Assembly (NCBI GenBank): GCA_036639635.1
Contig: JAVWIF010000004.1
Location: 1 to 64,000 of the forward strand
Length of the DNA: 64,000 nt
Reading direction: 5' to 3'
Source of the DNA: JAVWIF01 sp036639635
GTDB lineage: Bacteria; Bacillota_I; Bacilli_A; Erysipelotrichales; Erysipelotrichaceae
Shown: positions 16,019 to 22,982 of the stretch, piece by piece
Position numbering within the stretch: position 1 is the stretch's first letter
Layout of the letters: every line of letters begins with the position of its first letter
The notes under the pieces: model-generated
What the model saw: the letters and a program-made list of their open reading frames with translations, nothing else
Databases searched by the model: none
What the model was told of the DNA's origin: nothing
Made by a program: the position numbers and the translations under genes

Positions 16019-16157
16019 TATCTATCTTCAGTATAGATGAGAGATAGATAATTATGCATGTTATCTTCAAGTAGTATATAGCAAAGTCTTAGGACTTGCA
16101 AATAGGGATATAAAAAATACTAGAAAAATATATTTGAGTTTTAGCACTAAAGTGTTG
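16019..16157. repeat. Direct repeat copy 1 (139 bp) flanking the accessory insert
   Basis: This segment recurs at 17687-17824 with about five differences (one single-base indel, the rest substitutions). It begins TATCTATCTTCAG and ends in TTAGCACTAAAGTGTTG, the left half of a CIRCE element whose right half is missing here. It contains the minus-strand -10 TATACT of pgeF (AGTATA at 16030-16035). Confidence 0.92.
16030..16058 (-). promoter_or_regulatory. Probable pgeF promoter
   Basis: Minus-strand TATACT (16030-16035) with a weak TGCATA 17 bases upstream. In repeat copy 2 the corresponding -10 reads TAAACT, so only this copy keeps a good promoter for pgeF. Confidence 0.5.
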
Positions 16158-16491
16158 TTATGACGTGAGTTTTGTTCAACAGCATAGGGTGTCATATGGA
16201 CATATTTATAAGGCTTTTGATATACAAAGATATATCCTTGTTCATCACAAATTGTCTGTTTATAAAAAAAGGTGTCAATTATTAGTATTAAATAAGTGCT
16301 TGTTAGGACAAGATACAAAATGAAAATGTAGTGGGTGAATATCTGTCTTTTTATATTGTCACAATATCTTTTCTGGCACCGTAACAATATCAAAATACAA
16401 AAGAAAATTCAATATATAATAAGGTTAATTTAACAAAGTTTCGTTTGTTGGAGAATTTAATTTTTCACTCTACGTATATAACCAGCTCACT

Positions 16492-16540
16492 AGCTGAATT
16501 AGGATAAACGCATGAATAAAAATATTACTTTAAACATGGA
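16492..16540. repeat. Imperfect 49-bp direct repeat, unit 1
   Basis: Contains AATTAGGATAAACGC; unit 2 lies 103 bases downstream at 16595-16643, about 80% identical by eye. Confidence 0.7.
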
Positions 16541-16594
16541 TTAAAACTAAATGAAGCAATTCTATGCATAGCTGATTTGAATCGACTTTCTTCT

Positions 16595-16643
16595 AGCTTA
16601 ATTAGGATAAACGCGTGAACAAAATTGTTATTATAAACACGAA
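16595..16643. repeat. Imperfect 49-bp direct repeat, unit 2
   Basis: Second copy of the unit at 16492-16540, again with AATTAGGATAAACGC. Confidence 0.7.
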
Positions 16644-16866
16644 ATGAAATCAAGCAAAACAAATATAAGGTTAGCTGAAAGGAAAGTTCATTATAAAATA
16701 GAAGGGATAATGTATTTTAATAATTTGTAATACATTTCTAGATGTAATTTATTTTGTCAATCTTATTTATATCTAATTTAATGCGTATATCTCGCTGACT
16801 TAATGGAAGCGCTCGCATTTTTACAAAAAAGATGGTATATTGAAATCGGAAGGGGGATGATTTATC

Positions 16867-16992
16867 ATGGTTACTTATATTTTTATGATTATCATCGTAT
16901 TATGTGCTTTAGATATTGTTTTTTATCTAAAAAAAATAAATACTTTGCTAAATGAACAATTTACTAAAAAAGAAACGACTAAAGATAAATAA
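16867..16992 (+). CDS. Small single-pass membrane peptide (41 residues)
   Basis: A short ORF, MVTYIFMIIIVLCALDIVFY followed by a polar tail rich in Lys, Thr and Glu (ending KKETTKDK). One transmembrane helix spans about residues 3-20. It has a strong purine-rich ribosome binding site (GGAAGGGGGATGA, 16848-16860) and a TGG-TATATT extended -10 at 16833-16841. It is 15 bases before the secreted-protein gene, so the two are likely one transcript. Size, topology and place in a small accessory insert would fit a holin-like, toxin or immunity peptide, but I recognise no family. Confidence 0.5.
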   Translation: MVTYIFMIIIVLCALDIVFYLKKINTLLNEQFTKKETTKDK

Positions 16993-17007
16993 AAATGAGA
17001 AAAAAAT

Positions 17008-17557
17008 ATGGGAAAAATGAAGTGTTTTATGGGGATAGTTGTATGTAGCTTGTTGGTTTGTATATTTCCTGTTAATGTAAGTGCTCAACAAGGCGCTGAA
17101 CCAAAACAAAACGATTCGCGCGAATCAATAATCGTATTTTTTAATTTGAATGATTCAAAAGAGCAATCAATTACAGTTTATGATGAACGCGGAGAAGCCT
17201 TCGATATAAAAATGTTACCTAATTTAGAAAAAGAGTATATTCCATTGGGGGAGTTTTAGCAGAAGGTTTGAAGCAACTGGATTTTCTACTACAATGTCTG
17301 CAAAATTAATAGGGACAACAAATCCTTATGTATCGACAATTTCATCAGTAAGCGATGGCTTGTTTAATGCAACAATCTTAACGTGGCTTAAGGATAGCTA
17401 TTTTATAGAAAACAGTAGTACTACTTCAAATTCATCACCAGCTTCAGCAAGATATACAGCGACTTTTACTTCGTATATTGGAAATACAGCAACTAGATCA
17501 TTACGATTTTCATTGTATTTAAATGGTTATATTGAAGTATCTGTAACATATGCTTAA
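17008..17557 (+). pseudogene. Secreted protein gene split by a frameshift at a G5 run (DUF5626-like style)
   Basis: Two adjacent frames appear to be one broken gene of about 182 residues. The first (17008-17259) has a clear Sec signal peptide (CFMGIVVCSLLVCIFPVNVSA) and then a segment with FFNLNDSKEQSITVYDERGE. It ends at TAG just after TTGGGGGAG. The second frame is open from 17228, so the two overlap across the G run at 17247-17251, and runs to 17557 (start-like ATG at 17294). With four G instead of five the reading continues as LGSFSRRFEATGF. The second half is rich in Ser/Thr and aromatic beta-strand-like segments ending YIEVSVTYA. The style recalls the secreted DUF5626 family, tentatively. 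It may be a true mutation, phase variation or a sequencing error. Confidence 0.6.
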
Positions 17558-17599
17558 TGCTATTGTTAATTAATCTTTAACTATGTAGTTTAAAATTAG

Positions 17600-17633
17600 A
17601 AACAGTAAATTGTATTTATAGTTTGCTGTTTTT
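17600..17633 (+). terminator. Intrinsic terminator of the insert cargo
   Basis: AAACAGTAAA (17600-17609) pairs with TTTGCTGTTT (17622-17631), one G-U pair, ending in five T. Confidence 0.7.
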
Positions 17634-17686
17634 ATTTATCTAAAATTGTGTATATAAGTTAGCGTCCTCCCTTTTTTTTCTTACAA

Positions 17687-17824
17687 TATCTATCTTCAGT
17701 TTAGATGAGAGATAGATAATTATGCATGTTATCTTCAAGTAGTATATAGCAAAGTCTTAGGACTTGCAAATACGGATATAAAAAACACTAGAAAATATAT
17801 TTAAGTTTTAGCACTAAAGTGTTG
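17687..17824. repeat. Direct repeat copy 2 (138 bp) flanking the accessory insert
   Basis: Near-identical to 16019-16157. This copy runs directly into a complete CIRCE element and the hrcA promoter, while its version of the pgeF -10 has decayed (TAAACT). Start-to-start distance between copies is 1668 bases. Confidence 0.92.
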
Positions 17825-17834
17825 ACAGTGCTAA
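17808..17834. promoter_or_regulatory. CIRCE element 1 of the hrcA operon
   Basis: TTAGCACTA-N9-CAGTGCTAA, against the CIRCE consensus TTAGCACTC-N9-GAGTGCTAA. The promoter -35 lies within it, so HrcA binding would block RNA polymerase. Confidence 0.93.
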
Positions 17835-17850
17835 AAGAATATCATATACT
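17822..17850 (+). promoter_or_regulatory. hrcA-grpE-dnaK-dnaJ promoter
   Basis: TTGACA (17822-17827), 17-base spacer, TATACT (17845-17850): a near-consensus vegetative promoter. It is flanked by two CIRCE elements, the first overlapping the -35. Confidence 0.93.
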
Positions 17851-17851
17851 A

Positions 17852-17878
17852 TTAGCAGACATAGAGGAAGAGTGCTAG
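17852..17878. promoter_or_regulatory. CIRCE element 2 of the hrcA operon
   Basis: TTAGCAGAC-N9-GAGTGCTAG, with three deviations from consensus, directly downstream of the -10 and just before the ribosome binding site. Confidence 0.8.
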
Positions 17879-17893
17879 AAGGGAGTGAATAAA

Positions 17894-18925
17894 ATGTTAA
17901 CAGAACGTCAGTTAGGTATCTTCAAAATGATTGTAGACGAATTTACTAGAAGCGCTGAACCAGTTGGTTCTAAGACACTGATGGATTTGTTAGATTTTAC
18001 TTGTTCTAGCGCTACGATTCGTAATGAAATGGCAGTCCTTGAAGAGATAGGCTTATTAGAAAAGACCCATACTTCAAGTGGTCGTATTCCTAGTAGTAAA
18101 GGATATCGTTTCTATGTTGAACATCTTATGGAACATCAATTAGACGATACAGTAAAGAATTCATTACAAGCTGTATTTAAAGAACGACATTATTCAATGG
18201 ATGAAATCGTTCAAAAAAGTTGTGACATACTTTCTCAAATGACTTCACTTACATCAGTTGTATTAGGACCAGAAAGTAAATGTCAGACTTTACAACATAT
18301 TCAACTTTTTCCCATAAGTGAACGAAGTGCAGTTGCTGTATTTATTACTGACCATGGACATACAGAAAACAAAACATTTCAGTTTGATACCGAAGTTGGC
18401 GTAGAAGATATCAAAACTTGTTGTGCTTTATTAAATGATAAGTTGTCTGGTATTCCGATTAGTGAAGTAGTTGAAAAAATGAAGGAAATACAACCTTTGT
18501 TAGCTTCTCATGTTGCCCGTCATGAAGTATTGTTTGAAGCGTTTGTGAATGCCTTTATGCGATTTGCGACAGAACATGTGTACTGTAGTGGTCAATCGAA
18601 TATGTTATATCAACCTGAATTTGCTGATATTGAAAAATTAAAGGAAATTATGAAAATGCTTGAAGATAGTTCCTTATTTAGACAACTTGCAAATCATGAA
18701 GGTGATGTTGCTATTGAAATTGGTGGCGATAATGAATTGCTTACAATGAACGATGTTTCTGTCGTTAGTAGCAAGTTCAAAATCAATGAATTTGAAGAAG
18801 GCGAGCTCATGATTGTGGGTCCTACAAGAATGCAATACAGTCGTATTGTTTCCTTGATGGAATATATGAGTAAAGTAATTGAAGATATGTATAAAAGCGA
18901 AAGAACCGATAGGAGGTCAACATGA
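17894..18925 (+). CDS. hrcA: Heat-inducible transcription repressor HrcA
   Basis: 343 residues, the usual HrcA length. The winged-helix N-terminus reads MLTERQLGIFKMIVDEF, then SAEPVGSKTL and CSSATIRNEMAVLEEIGLLEKTHTSSGRIPS, a diagnostic HrcA block. The GAF-like inserted dimerisation domain follows. HrcA represses CIRCE promoters and is kept folded by GroEL/ES, so it lifts repression when unfolded proteins accumulate. I start at ATG 17894, 8 bases after AAGGGAG; the GTG at 17885 is too close to that site. The stop overlaps the grpE start (ATGA). Four CIRCE sites in the window (here and at clpB) are its likely targets. Confidence 0.97.
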   Translation: MLTERQLGIFKMIVDEFTRSAEPVGSKTLMDLLDFTCSSATIRNEMAVLEEIGLLEKTHTSSGRIPSSKGYRFYVEHLMEHQLDDTVKNSLQAVFKERHYSMDEIVQKSCDILSQMTSLTSVVLGPESKCQTLQHIQLFPISERSAVAVFITDHGHTENKTFQFDTEVGVEDIKTCCALLNDKLSGIPISEVVEKMKEIQPLLASHVARHEVLFEAFVNAFMRFATEHVYCSGQSNMLYQPEFADIEKLKEIMKMLEDSSLFRQLANHEGDVAIEIGGDNELLTMNDVSVVSSKFKINEFEEGELMIVGPTRMQYSRIVSLMEYMSKVIEDMYKSERTDRRST

Positions 18926-19554
18926 GCGAAGAAAAAGATGTAGTACAAGAAGAACAAACATGCGAATGTGAAAAAGAATGTACTGCAAAAGAAGAAGTAA
19001 AAAAAGATGTAGAACAAAAGGAAACGCCTAAAGAAAACTCTGAAACAACAAAAGAAACAAAAAAATCTAGTAAGTTTGGAAAAAATAAGAAGATTGAAGA
19101 ACTTGAAGAAGAAGTCATTCAATTAAAAGAAGAAATAGCAGCAAGTAAAAATGCATATTTTAAAGCTTATGCAGATGCTGAGAACTTAAAAAAACGTTTA
19201 CAGAGTGAATCTGACAACGTACGAAAATATCGTATTCAAAGTTTTGCAATGGAAGTATTACCAATCATTGATAATCTTGAAAGAGCATTAAAGGTACAAA
19301 GTGATGATGAGAACATCAAAAACTATGTAAAAGGATTTGAAATGATTTATCAACAATTGCTTTCAACTCTTGAAAAAGAAGGAGTGAAAGAAATTGAAGC
19401 ATTAGAACAACCTTTTGATCCAAATATTCATCAAGCATTAATGCAAGAAGTGGTGGATGGAGTGGAATCAGGAATTGTTGTTGAAGTTTTACAAAAAGGT
19501 TATATGTTAAAAGATCGCGTATTACGCGCAACACTTGTAAAAGTAAGTGAATAA
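18922..19554 (+). CDS. grpE: Nucleotide exchange factor GrpE
   Basis: 210 residues. The C-terminal two thirds are canonical: a long coiled coil (KKIEELEEEVIQLKEEIAAS), then AYADAENLKKRLQSESDNVRKYRIQSF and the beta-domain end LQKGYMLKDRVLRATLVKV. GrpE releases ADP from DnaK. The acidic, disordered N-terminus of about 50 residues carries an unusual Cys cluster, CECEKEC (C14, C16, C20). AGGAGG precedes the ATG, which overlaps the hrcA stop. Confidence 0.96.
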   Translation: MSEEKDVVQEEQTCECEKECTAKEEVKKDVEQKETPKENSETTKETKKSSKFGKNKKIEELEEEVIQLKEEIAASKNAYFKAYADAENLKKRLQSESDNVRKYRIQSFAMEVLPIIDNLERALKVQSDDENIKNYVKGFEMIYQQLLSTLEKEGVKEIEALEQPFDPNIHQALMQEVVDGVESGIVVEVLQKGYMLKDRVLRATLVKVSE

Positions 19555-19568
19555 AGGAGGAAATTATT

Positions 19569-21377
19569 ATGAGTAAAATTATTGGTATTGACTTAGGAAC
19601 AACAAACAGCTGTGTATCCGTTATGGATGGTGGCGAATGTAAAGTAATTACAAACCCTGAAGGAAATCGTACAACACCTTCAGTAGTAGCCTACAAAAAT
19701 GGTGAAAGAATTGTTGGAGATGCAGCAAAACGTCAAGTAGTAACAAACAAAAACACAGCGAGTTCTACAAAACGTATTATGGGAACTAACGAAAAAGTTG
19801 AATTAGAAGGAAAACAATATACACCACAAGAAGTAAGTGCAATGATTCTTCAGTACTTAAAGAGCTATGCAGAAGAATACTTAGGAGAAAAAGTTGAGAA
19901 AGCAGTTATTACTGTTCCTGCTTACTTTAATGATGCACAACGTCAAGCTACAAAAGATGCTGGTAAAATTGCAGGATTAGAAGTAGAACGTATTATAAAT
20001 GAACCAACAGCTGCTGCCTTAGCTTATGGTATTGATAAAACTGAAAAAGAGCAAAAAGTATTAGTATATGACCTAGGTGGTGGTACTTTCGATGTTAGTA
20101 TTCTTGAATTAGCCGATGGAACATTTGAAGTATTATCAACAAATGGAGATACAAAATTAGGTGGAGATGACTTTGATAACCTAGTTGTTGACTGGATGGT
20201 AGATACATTTAAGAAAGAAAACGGTGTTGATTTACGTAAAGACACAATGGCTATGCAACGTTTAAAAGAAGCTGGAGAAAAAGCAAAGAAAGATTTAAGT
20301 GGAGTTGTTCAAACACAAATATCTTTACCTTTCATCTCAGCGGGAGCAGATGGACCATTACACTTTGAAGCAACATTAACAAGAGCTAAATTTGATGAAA
20401 TGACAAAATCTTTAGTTGACCGTACTATGGAGCCTGTTCGTAATGCATTACGTGATGCAGGTTTAACAAAGAATGATATTCACCAAGTCTTATTAGTTGG
20501 TGGTTCAACACGTATTCCTGCTGTTCAAGAAGCAGTTAAGAGCGTTTTAGGAAAAGAACCAAATAGATCTGTAAACCCTGATGAAGTAGTTGCTATGGGA
20601 GCTGCCATTCAAGGTGGAGTTATTGCAGGAGACGTTAAAGATGTATTATTACTAGATGTTACACCATTAAGTTTAGGTATTGAAACAATGGGTGGTGTAA
20701 TGACTGTATTGATTCCACGTAATACAACAATTCCAACAAGTAAATCACAAGTATTCTCAACTGCTGCGGACAATCAACCAGCTGTAGACATTCGTGTACT
20801 ACAAGGTGAAAGACCAATGGCAAACGATAACAAAGAAATGGGAATGTTTAAATTAGATGGTATTGCTCCTGCTCGTCGTGGAGTTCCACAAATTGAAGTA
20901 ACATTTGATATTGACGTTAATGGTATTGTCCATGTATCTGCAAAAGATAAAGGAACTGGAAAAGAACAATCTATTACTATTCAAAATACAAGTGGATTAA
21001 GTGATGATGAAATTGATCGTATGGTTCGTGAAGCTGAAGAACATAAAGCAGATGACGAGAAACGTAAAGAAGAAATTGATTTACGTAACCGTGCAGAAGG
21101 ATTCATTGCTCAAATCGATGGTATGTTAGCTGATAGCGGTGATAAGATTGATGCAAAACAAAAAGAAGAAACACAAAAACTTCGTGATGAATTGCAAAAA
21201 GCATTAGATGACAACGATATTGATACTGTTAAATCTAAATTAGATGAATTAGAAAAAGCAGCACAAGCAGCTAGTGCTCAAATGTACCAACAACAACAAG
21301 GTGCTAGTGACGCTGGTGCACAAAATGCAGCAAACGATGACAATGTTGTGGATGCTGAATTCGAAGAAAAGAAATAA
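19569..21377 (+). CDS. dnaK: Chaperone DnaK (Hsp70)
   Basis: 602 residues. The ATPase domain opens with IIGIDLGTTNSCVSVMDGG and includes the phosphate loop VYDLGGGTFDVSIL and the adenosine motif LLVGGSTRIPAV. The substrate-binding domain begins around DVTPLSLGIETMGGVMT near residue 365, followed by the helical lid. The tail is Gln/Ala-rich and ends VVDAEFEEKK. DnaK folds and protects client proteins with DnaJ and GrpE. It starts 14 bases after grpE with AGGAGG as ribosome binding site. Confidence 0.98.
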   Translation: MSKIIGIDLGTTNSCVSVMDGGECKVITNPEGNRTTPSVVAYKNGERIVGDAAKRQVVTNKNTASSTKRIMGTNEKVELEGKQYTPQEVSAMILQYLKSYAEEYLGEKVEKAVITVPAYFNDAQRQATKDAGKIAGLEVERIINEPTAAALAYGIDKTEKEQKVLVYDLGGGTFDVSILELADGTFEVLSTNGDTKLGGDDFDNLVVDWMVDTFKKENGVDLRKDTMAMQRLKEAGEKAKKDLSGVVQTQISLPFISAGADGPLHFEATLTRAKFDEMTKSLVDRTMEPVRNALRDAGLTKNDIHQVLLVGGSTRIPAVQEAVKSVLGKEPNRSVNPDEVVAMGAAIQGGVIAGDVKDVLLLDVTPLSLGIETMGGVMTVLIPRNTTIPTSKSQVFSTAADNQPAVDIRVLQGERPMANDNKEMGMFKLDGIAPARRGVPQIEVTFDIDVNGIVHVSAKDKGTGKEQSITIQNTSGLSDDEIDRMVREAEEHKADDEKRKEEIDLRNRAEGFIAQIDGMLADSGDKIDAKQKEETQKLRDELQKALDDNDIDTVKSKLDELEKAAQAASAQMYQQQQGASDAGAQNAANDDNVVDAEFEEKK

Positions 21378-21397
21378 AACGAACGTATACTACAATC

Positions 21398-21419
21398 CCT
21401 AGTGCTTGCGCTAGGTTTT
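21398..21419 (+). terminator. Weak hairpin between dnaK and dnaJ
   Basis: CCTAGTG pairs imperfectly with CGCTAGG, followed by only TTTT. It may lower dnaJ expression relative to dnaK or be an mRNA processing site rather than a full terminator. Confidence 0.4.
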
Positions 21420-21456
21420 GTATGTTGTAAATGAGGACTATGAGGAAGGTGATTGA

Positions 21457-22569
21457 ATGGAAAAGCGTGATTATTATGAAGTCTTGGGACTAAAAAAAGG
21501 TGCCAGTGATGATGAAATAAAAAAAGCCTATCGAAAAATGGCAAAAAAATATCATCCAGATATTAACAAAGATAAAGATGCTGAAATGAAATTCAAAGAA
21601 ATCAATGAAGCAAATGAAGTCTTAAGCGACCCTCAAAAGAAAGCAACCTATGACCAATTTGGACATGCTGGTATGGATGGATCATCTTTTGGTGGAGGCG
21701 GTCAAGGTTTTGGTAACTTTGATGACTTAGGGGATATTTTTGGATCATTCTTCGGTGGAGGTTTTGGTGGAGGACAACAACGTCGTCAACAAAGCAATGG
21801 ACCACGTAAAGGCAATGATCGCTTTATGCAAATGCGAATTGAATTCATGGATGCAGTTTTTGGTAAGACAGAAACAGTGAGTGTGGAAGTGGATGAGACT
21901 TGTGATGAGTGTTTAGGTAGTGGAGCTAAAAGTAAATCTGATATTAAATCCTGTTCAAAATGTAATGGTACAGGATCTGTAACGACACAACAAAGAACAC
22001 CTTTTGGTGTTTTCCAATCACAAGGTGTTTGTCCTGATTGTCATGGAACAGGAAAGACAATTGCTAATAAATGTCCTAAATGTCATGGAAAAGGTTATGA
22101 ACATAAACGTGTGAAACTAGATATAAAAATACCTGCAGGTATTCAATCAGGTCAACAAGTTCGTGTAAGTAACAAAGGAGAGCGTGGAGCAAATGGTGGA
22201 CCAAATGGAGACTTATATATTGAAATCATCGTAAGTCGTCATAAACAATTTGTTCGTGATGGTAATGATATCCGTATTTCTATTCCATTAAGTGCAGTTG
22301 ATGCGGTGTTAGGTTGTAAACTAGATGTTCCAACTGTTTATGGAGATGTTGAATTATCAATTCCTACAGGAACACAACATGGACAACAATTCCGTTTAAA
22401 AGGAAAAGGTGTCAAATCTCCAAAAGGTGGACAAGGTGATCAATACGTTCAAGTAACAATTGAAATCCCTACAAAGCTAACCAAAGAAGATCGTGAATTA
22501 TATGAAAAAATAAAGAAAAACCAAGGGCATGAATCTGCTTTTGAAAAGTTCAAAAAAGCCTTTAAATAA
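21457..22569 (+). CDS. dnaJ: Chaperone DnaJ (type I Hsp40)
   Basis: 370 residues with all type I parts. The J domain (residues 1-70) contains HPD in KKYHPDINKD; a Gly/Phe-rich linker follows (about 75-115). Four zinc-finger repeats are CDECLGSG, CSKCNGTG, CPDCHGTG and CPKCHGKG, then two C-terminal beta domains. It delivers unfolded clients to DnaK and stimulates its ATPase. It ends the HrcA-controlled operon. The ribosome binding site is AGGAAGGTGA. Confidence 0.98.
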   Translation: MEKRDYYEVLGLKKGASDDEIKKAYRKMAKKYHPDINKDKDAEMKFKEINEANEVLSDPQKKATYDQFGHAGMDGSSFGGGGQGFGNFDDLGDIFGSFFGGGFGGGQQRRQQSNGPRKGNDRFMQMRIEFMDAVFGKTETVSVEVDETCDECLGSGAKSKSDIKSCSKCNGTGSVTTQQRTPFGVFQSQGVCPDCHGTGKTIANKCPKCHGKGYEHKRVKLDIKIPAGIQSGQQVRVSNKGERGANGGPNGDLYIEIIVSRHKQFVRDGNDIRISIPLSAVDAVLGCKLDVPTVYGDVELSIPTGTQHGQQFRLKGKGVKSPKGGQGDQYVQVTIEIPTKLTKEDRELYEKIKKNQGHESAFEKFKKAFK

Positions 22570-22601
22570 CTAAGATATATATCCGTATCTTAGTTTTTTT
22601 T
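22568..22601 (+). terminator. Terminator of the hrcA operon
   Basis: AACTAAGATA (22568-22577) pairs with TATCTTAGTT (22586-22595), with a run of eight T. Confidence 0.93.
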
Positions 22602-22653
22602 AACAAATGTAATAAACTTTCATGAAAATAAATATATAATTACAGAAAATATA

Positions 22654-22682
22654 TTGACATGTTTCATAAATGAGCGTATTCT
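22654..22682 (+). promoter_or_regulatory. leu operon promoter
   Basis: TTGACA (22654-22659), 17-base spacer, TATTCT (22677-22682). Transcription would start near 22689, about 290 bases ahead of leuA. Confidence 0.8.
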
Positions 22683-22688
22683 ATAACT

Positions 22689-22962
22689 AATACAAAAGCA
22701 ATGATCAGGACTAGTAATAGAACTTCTTAGTATAGAGAACTGTCACTTTGGTGAAAGACAGGATAAGAGACTATGACAACTCACCTGGGAGCTATAACTT
22801 GAAATACCTTTGGGTAGAGTAAACGTTATCGGTCAACTCACACGTTATCGTGAGAACATAGGCAAACAATAGCTATGTAAGTGGATAGTATGATACTATC
22901 AATAAGAGTGGTACCGCGATGAAGTTAGTAACTTCCGTCTTTTAAATAGATGGGAGTTTTTT
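22689..22962 (+). promoter_or_regulatory. T-box leader riboswitch (tRNA-Leu) of the leu operon
   Basis: The roughly 275-base leader has T-box landmarks: a GGTG distal-loop motif near 22750, the conserved antiterminator sequence AGAGTGGTACCGCG (22905-22918), and a terminator hairpin (22931-22940 with 22948-22957) ending in a T run to 22962. A CTC leucine triplet at 22780-22782, in the segment before CACCTGGGAG, is the likely specifier codon; I did not fold stem I to prove this. Uncharged tRNA-Leu would stabilise the antiterminator and switch on leuACDB. Confidence 0.92.
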
Positions 22963-22982
22963 GTTTATAAGGAGGATGTATT

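Larger units (their letters stand above)
16158..16866. other. Left part of accessory insert without a convincing gene
   Basis: About 700 AT-rich bases between repeat copy 1 and the small membrane peptide. A minus-strand frame (16067-16393) is open but starts at TTG without a ribosome binding site and ends inside the repeat. The stretch holds an imperfect 49-bp direct repeat (16492-16540 and 16595-16643). It could be decayed sequence or untranslated regulatory RNA. Confidence 0.6.

Noticed and set aside
16067..16393. Minus-strand 108-residue open frame with two hydrophobic stretches
   Set aside because: It starts at TTG with no ribosome binding site, and its last third is simply the antisense of repeat copy 1, so it is not credible as a gene.
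16019..17824. Composite transposon or IS flanked by direct repeats
   Set aside because: No transposase, no terminal inverted repeats at the insert borders, and the 139-bp repeats are native intergenic sequence, so a classical IS is not supported.
18694..19122. Minus-strand Phe/Leu-rich frames opposite the hrcA end and grpE start
   Set aside because: Shadow of Glu/Lys-rich GrpE coding sequence; composition is artificial and no ribosome binding site is present.
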